Source: Actinopolyspora saharensis
GTDB lineage: Bacteria > Actinomycetota > Actinomycetes > Mycobacteriales > Pseudonocardiaceae
Direction of reading: 5' to 3'
DNA: 64,000 nt
NCBI RefSeq assembly: GCF_900100925.1
Contig: NZ_FNKO01000002.1
Location: forward strand, 558,001-622,000
The notes under the pieces were generated by a model. That model saw only the letters and a list, made by a program, of their open reading frames with translations. It did no database searches and was not told the DNA's origin. Numbering within the stretch: position 1 is the stretch's first letter; each line of letters starts with the position of its first letter. Shown in pieces: positions 63,340 to 64,000 of the stretch. A program made the translations under genes and the position numbers.

Positions 63340-64000
63340 TTACCTCCTCCATCGGGACCGCGTCCCGCTCTTCGCCGAGGCGAGCAGCACACCACGCGGC
63401 ACGAGCAGCCGCGAGATCCCGGCCAGGGCCAGGTCGGTCAGCACCGCCAACAGCGCGATCAGGATCGCCGCTCCGGCCATCCGCTCGTAGGCACCGGTCT
63501 GCTGACCGGTGATCAGGATCTGCCCCAACCCCCCGAGACCGACGTAGGCCGCGACGGCCGTGGTAGCCATGACCTGCAACATCGCGTTGCGCACCCCGCC
63601 CATCAGCAGCGGGAGCGCGTTGGGCAGCTCCACTCTCCACAGTCGCTGCCCCGAGGTCATCCCCATGCCCCTGGCCGCGTCCACGGCGTGCGCGGGAACC
63701 GCGCGCACCCCGGAGTAGGTGCCGGACAGCACGGCCGGTATCGCCAGCACCACCAGCGCGACCAGCGCGGCGCTGCCCCGGAACACCATCGCCAGCAGGG
63801 TCACCAGCCCCAGCGTCGGCAGCGCGCGCATCGCGTTGCTGAAACCGATCACGAACACCGAACCGCGCCCGGTGTGCCCGATGTAGAGCCCGAGCGGAAC
63901 CGCGACGAGCACGGCCACGACCACGGCGAGGACGCTGTAGAGCAGGTGCAACCACGTCTGGACGAGGACGCCGTCCTCCCCGCGCCAGTTGGCCGGATCC
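63340..64000 (-). CDS. Osmoprotectant ABC transporter permease (OpuCB/OpuCD-like), 5' end beyond window
   Basis: At least 219 residues are in the window; the frame stays open through 64000 on the minus strand. The visible N-terminal part reads DPANWRGEDGVLVQTWLHLL, then hydrophobic helices and the permease EAA-like loop GMGMTSGQRLWRVELPNALPLLMGGVRNAML. AYVGLGGLGQILITGQQ near the end is typical of OpuC-type permeases. Upstream ATPase or second permease genes are expected beyond the window. Confidence 0.9.
   Translation of the reverse strand, partial: DPANWRGEDGVLVQTWLHLLYSVLAVVVAVLVAVPLGLYIGHTGRGSVFVIGFSNAMRALPTLGLVTLLAMVFRGSAALVALVVLAIPAVLSGTYSGVRAVPAHAVDAARGMGMTSGQRLWRVELPNALPLLMGGVRNAMLQVMATTAVAAYVGLGGLGQILITGQQTGAYERMAGAAILIALLAVLTDLALAGISRLLVPRGVLLASAKSGTRSRWRR

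Overview
The window is high-GC DNA with GTG and TTG starts, overlapping operon junctions, WhiJ-type small-protein genes, DUF3558 lipoproteins, an EspG homologue and a fused 2-oxoglutarate decarboxylase. This points to an actinomycete, most likely of the order Pseudonocardiales (Saccharopolyspora/Actinopolyspora type; genus inferred, not proven). Nearly all of it reads as chromosomal metabolism. No phage, plasmid, CRISPR or complete insertion sequence was found.

Layout. 1-1.5 kb: start of a fadB-like gene and fadA. 1.7-7.8 kb: glcD-glcE-glcF-lctP, a glycolate/lactate oxidase operon with its permease. 8.1-13.5 kb: a four-gene lipid operon (AMACR-type racemase, acyl-CoA dehydrogenase, alkaline-phosphatase-fold hydrolase, MpaB-type oxygenase) divergent from a MerR regulator. 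The same operator lies before fadA and before this operon. 13.7-14.1 kb: a subtilisin-inhibitor-like secreted protein. 14.3-19.7 kb: amino-acid genes, with sdaA and gcvH behind a tandem glycine riboswitch and a PucR-family activator before alanine dehydrogenase. 20-23.1 kb: an Actinobacteria-type hypothetical gene and an ABC exporter. 23.2-25.1 kb: a WhiJ-like HTH/DUF397 cluster. 25.2-29.3 kb: an ESX-associated locus (helical WXG-like protein, two DUF3558 lipoproteins, a large PPE/WXG-like protein, EspG). 29.5-34.8 kb: a sugar-acid-like catabolic operon containing 3-hexulose-6-phosphate synthase and 6-phospho-3-hexuloisomerase homologues with a KDG-kinase-like protein, an FAH-family enzyme, an MFS importer and a divergent IclR regulator. 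35.7-39.5 kb: a single-chain double ABC exporter. 40.2-44 kb: kgd. 44.5-45.2 kb: vapBC. 45.8-49.1 kb: tdh-kbl-LysR threonine catabolism. 49.2-51.4 kb: an Asp23-like protein and an aldehyde dehydrogenase. 51.8-59.9 kb: the complete histidine-utilisation operon and its IclR regulator. 60.6-62.5 kb: a cytidine-deaminase-like gene and a two-TM SAVED-like protein flanked by perfect 109-bp direct repeats. 62.5-64 kb: an osmoprotectant ABC transporter, cut by the window end.

The strongest unexplained signals are three. First, a dispersed intergenic element (34.9, 44.2 and 51.6 kb) whose three nested stems are kept by compensatory base changes. Second, the 1,314-bp unit made of one 109-bp repeat plus the SAVED-like gene. 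Third, the hexulose-phosphate enzymes inside a sugar-acid operon.
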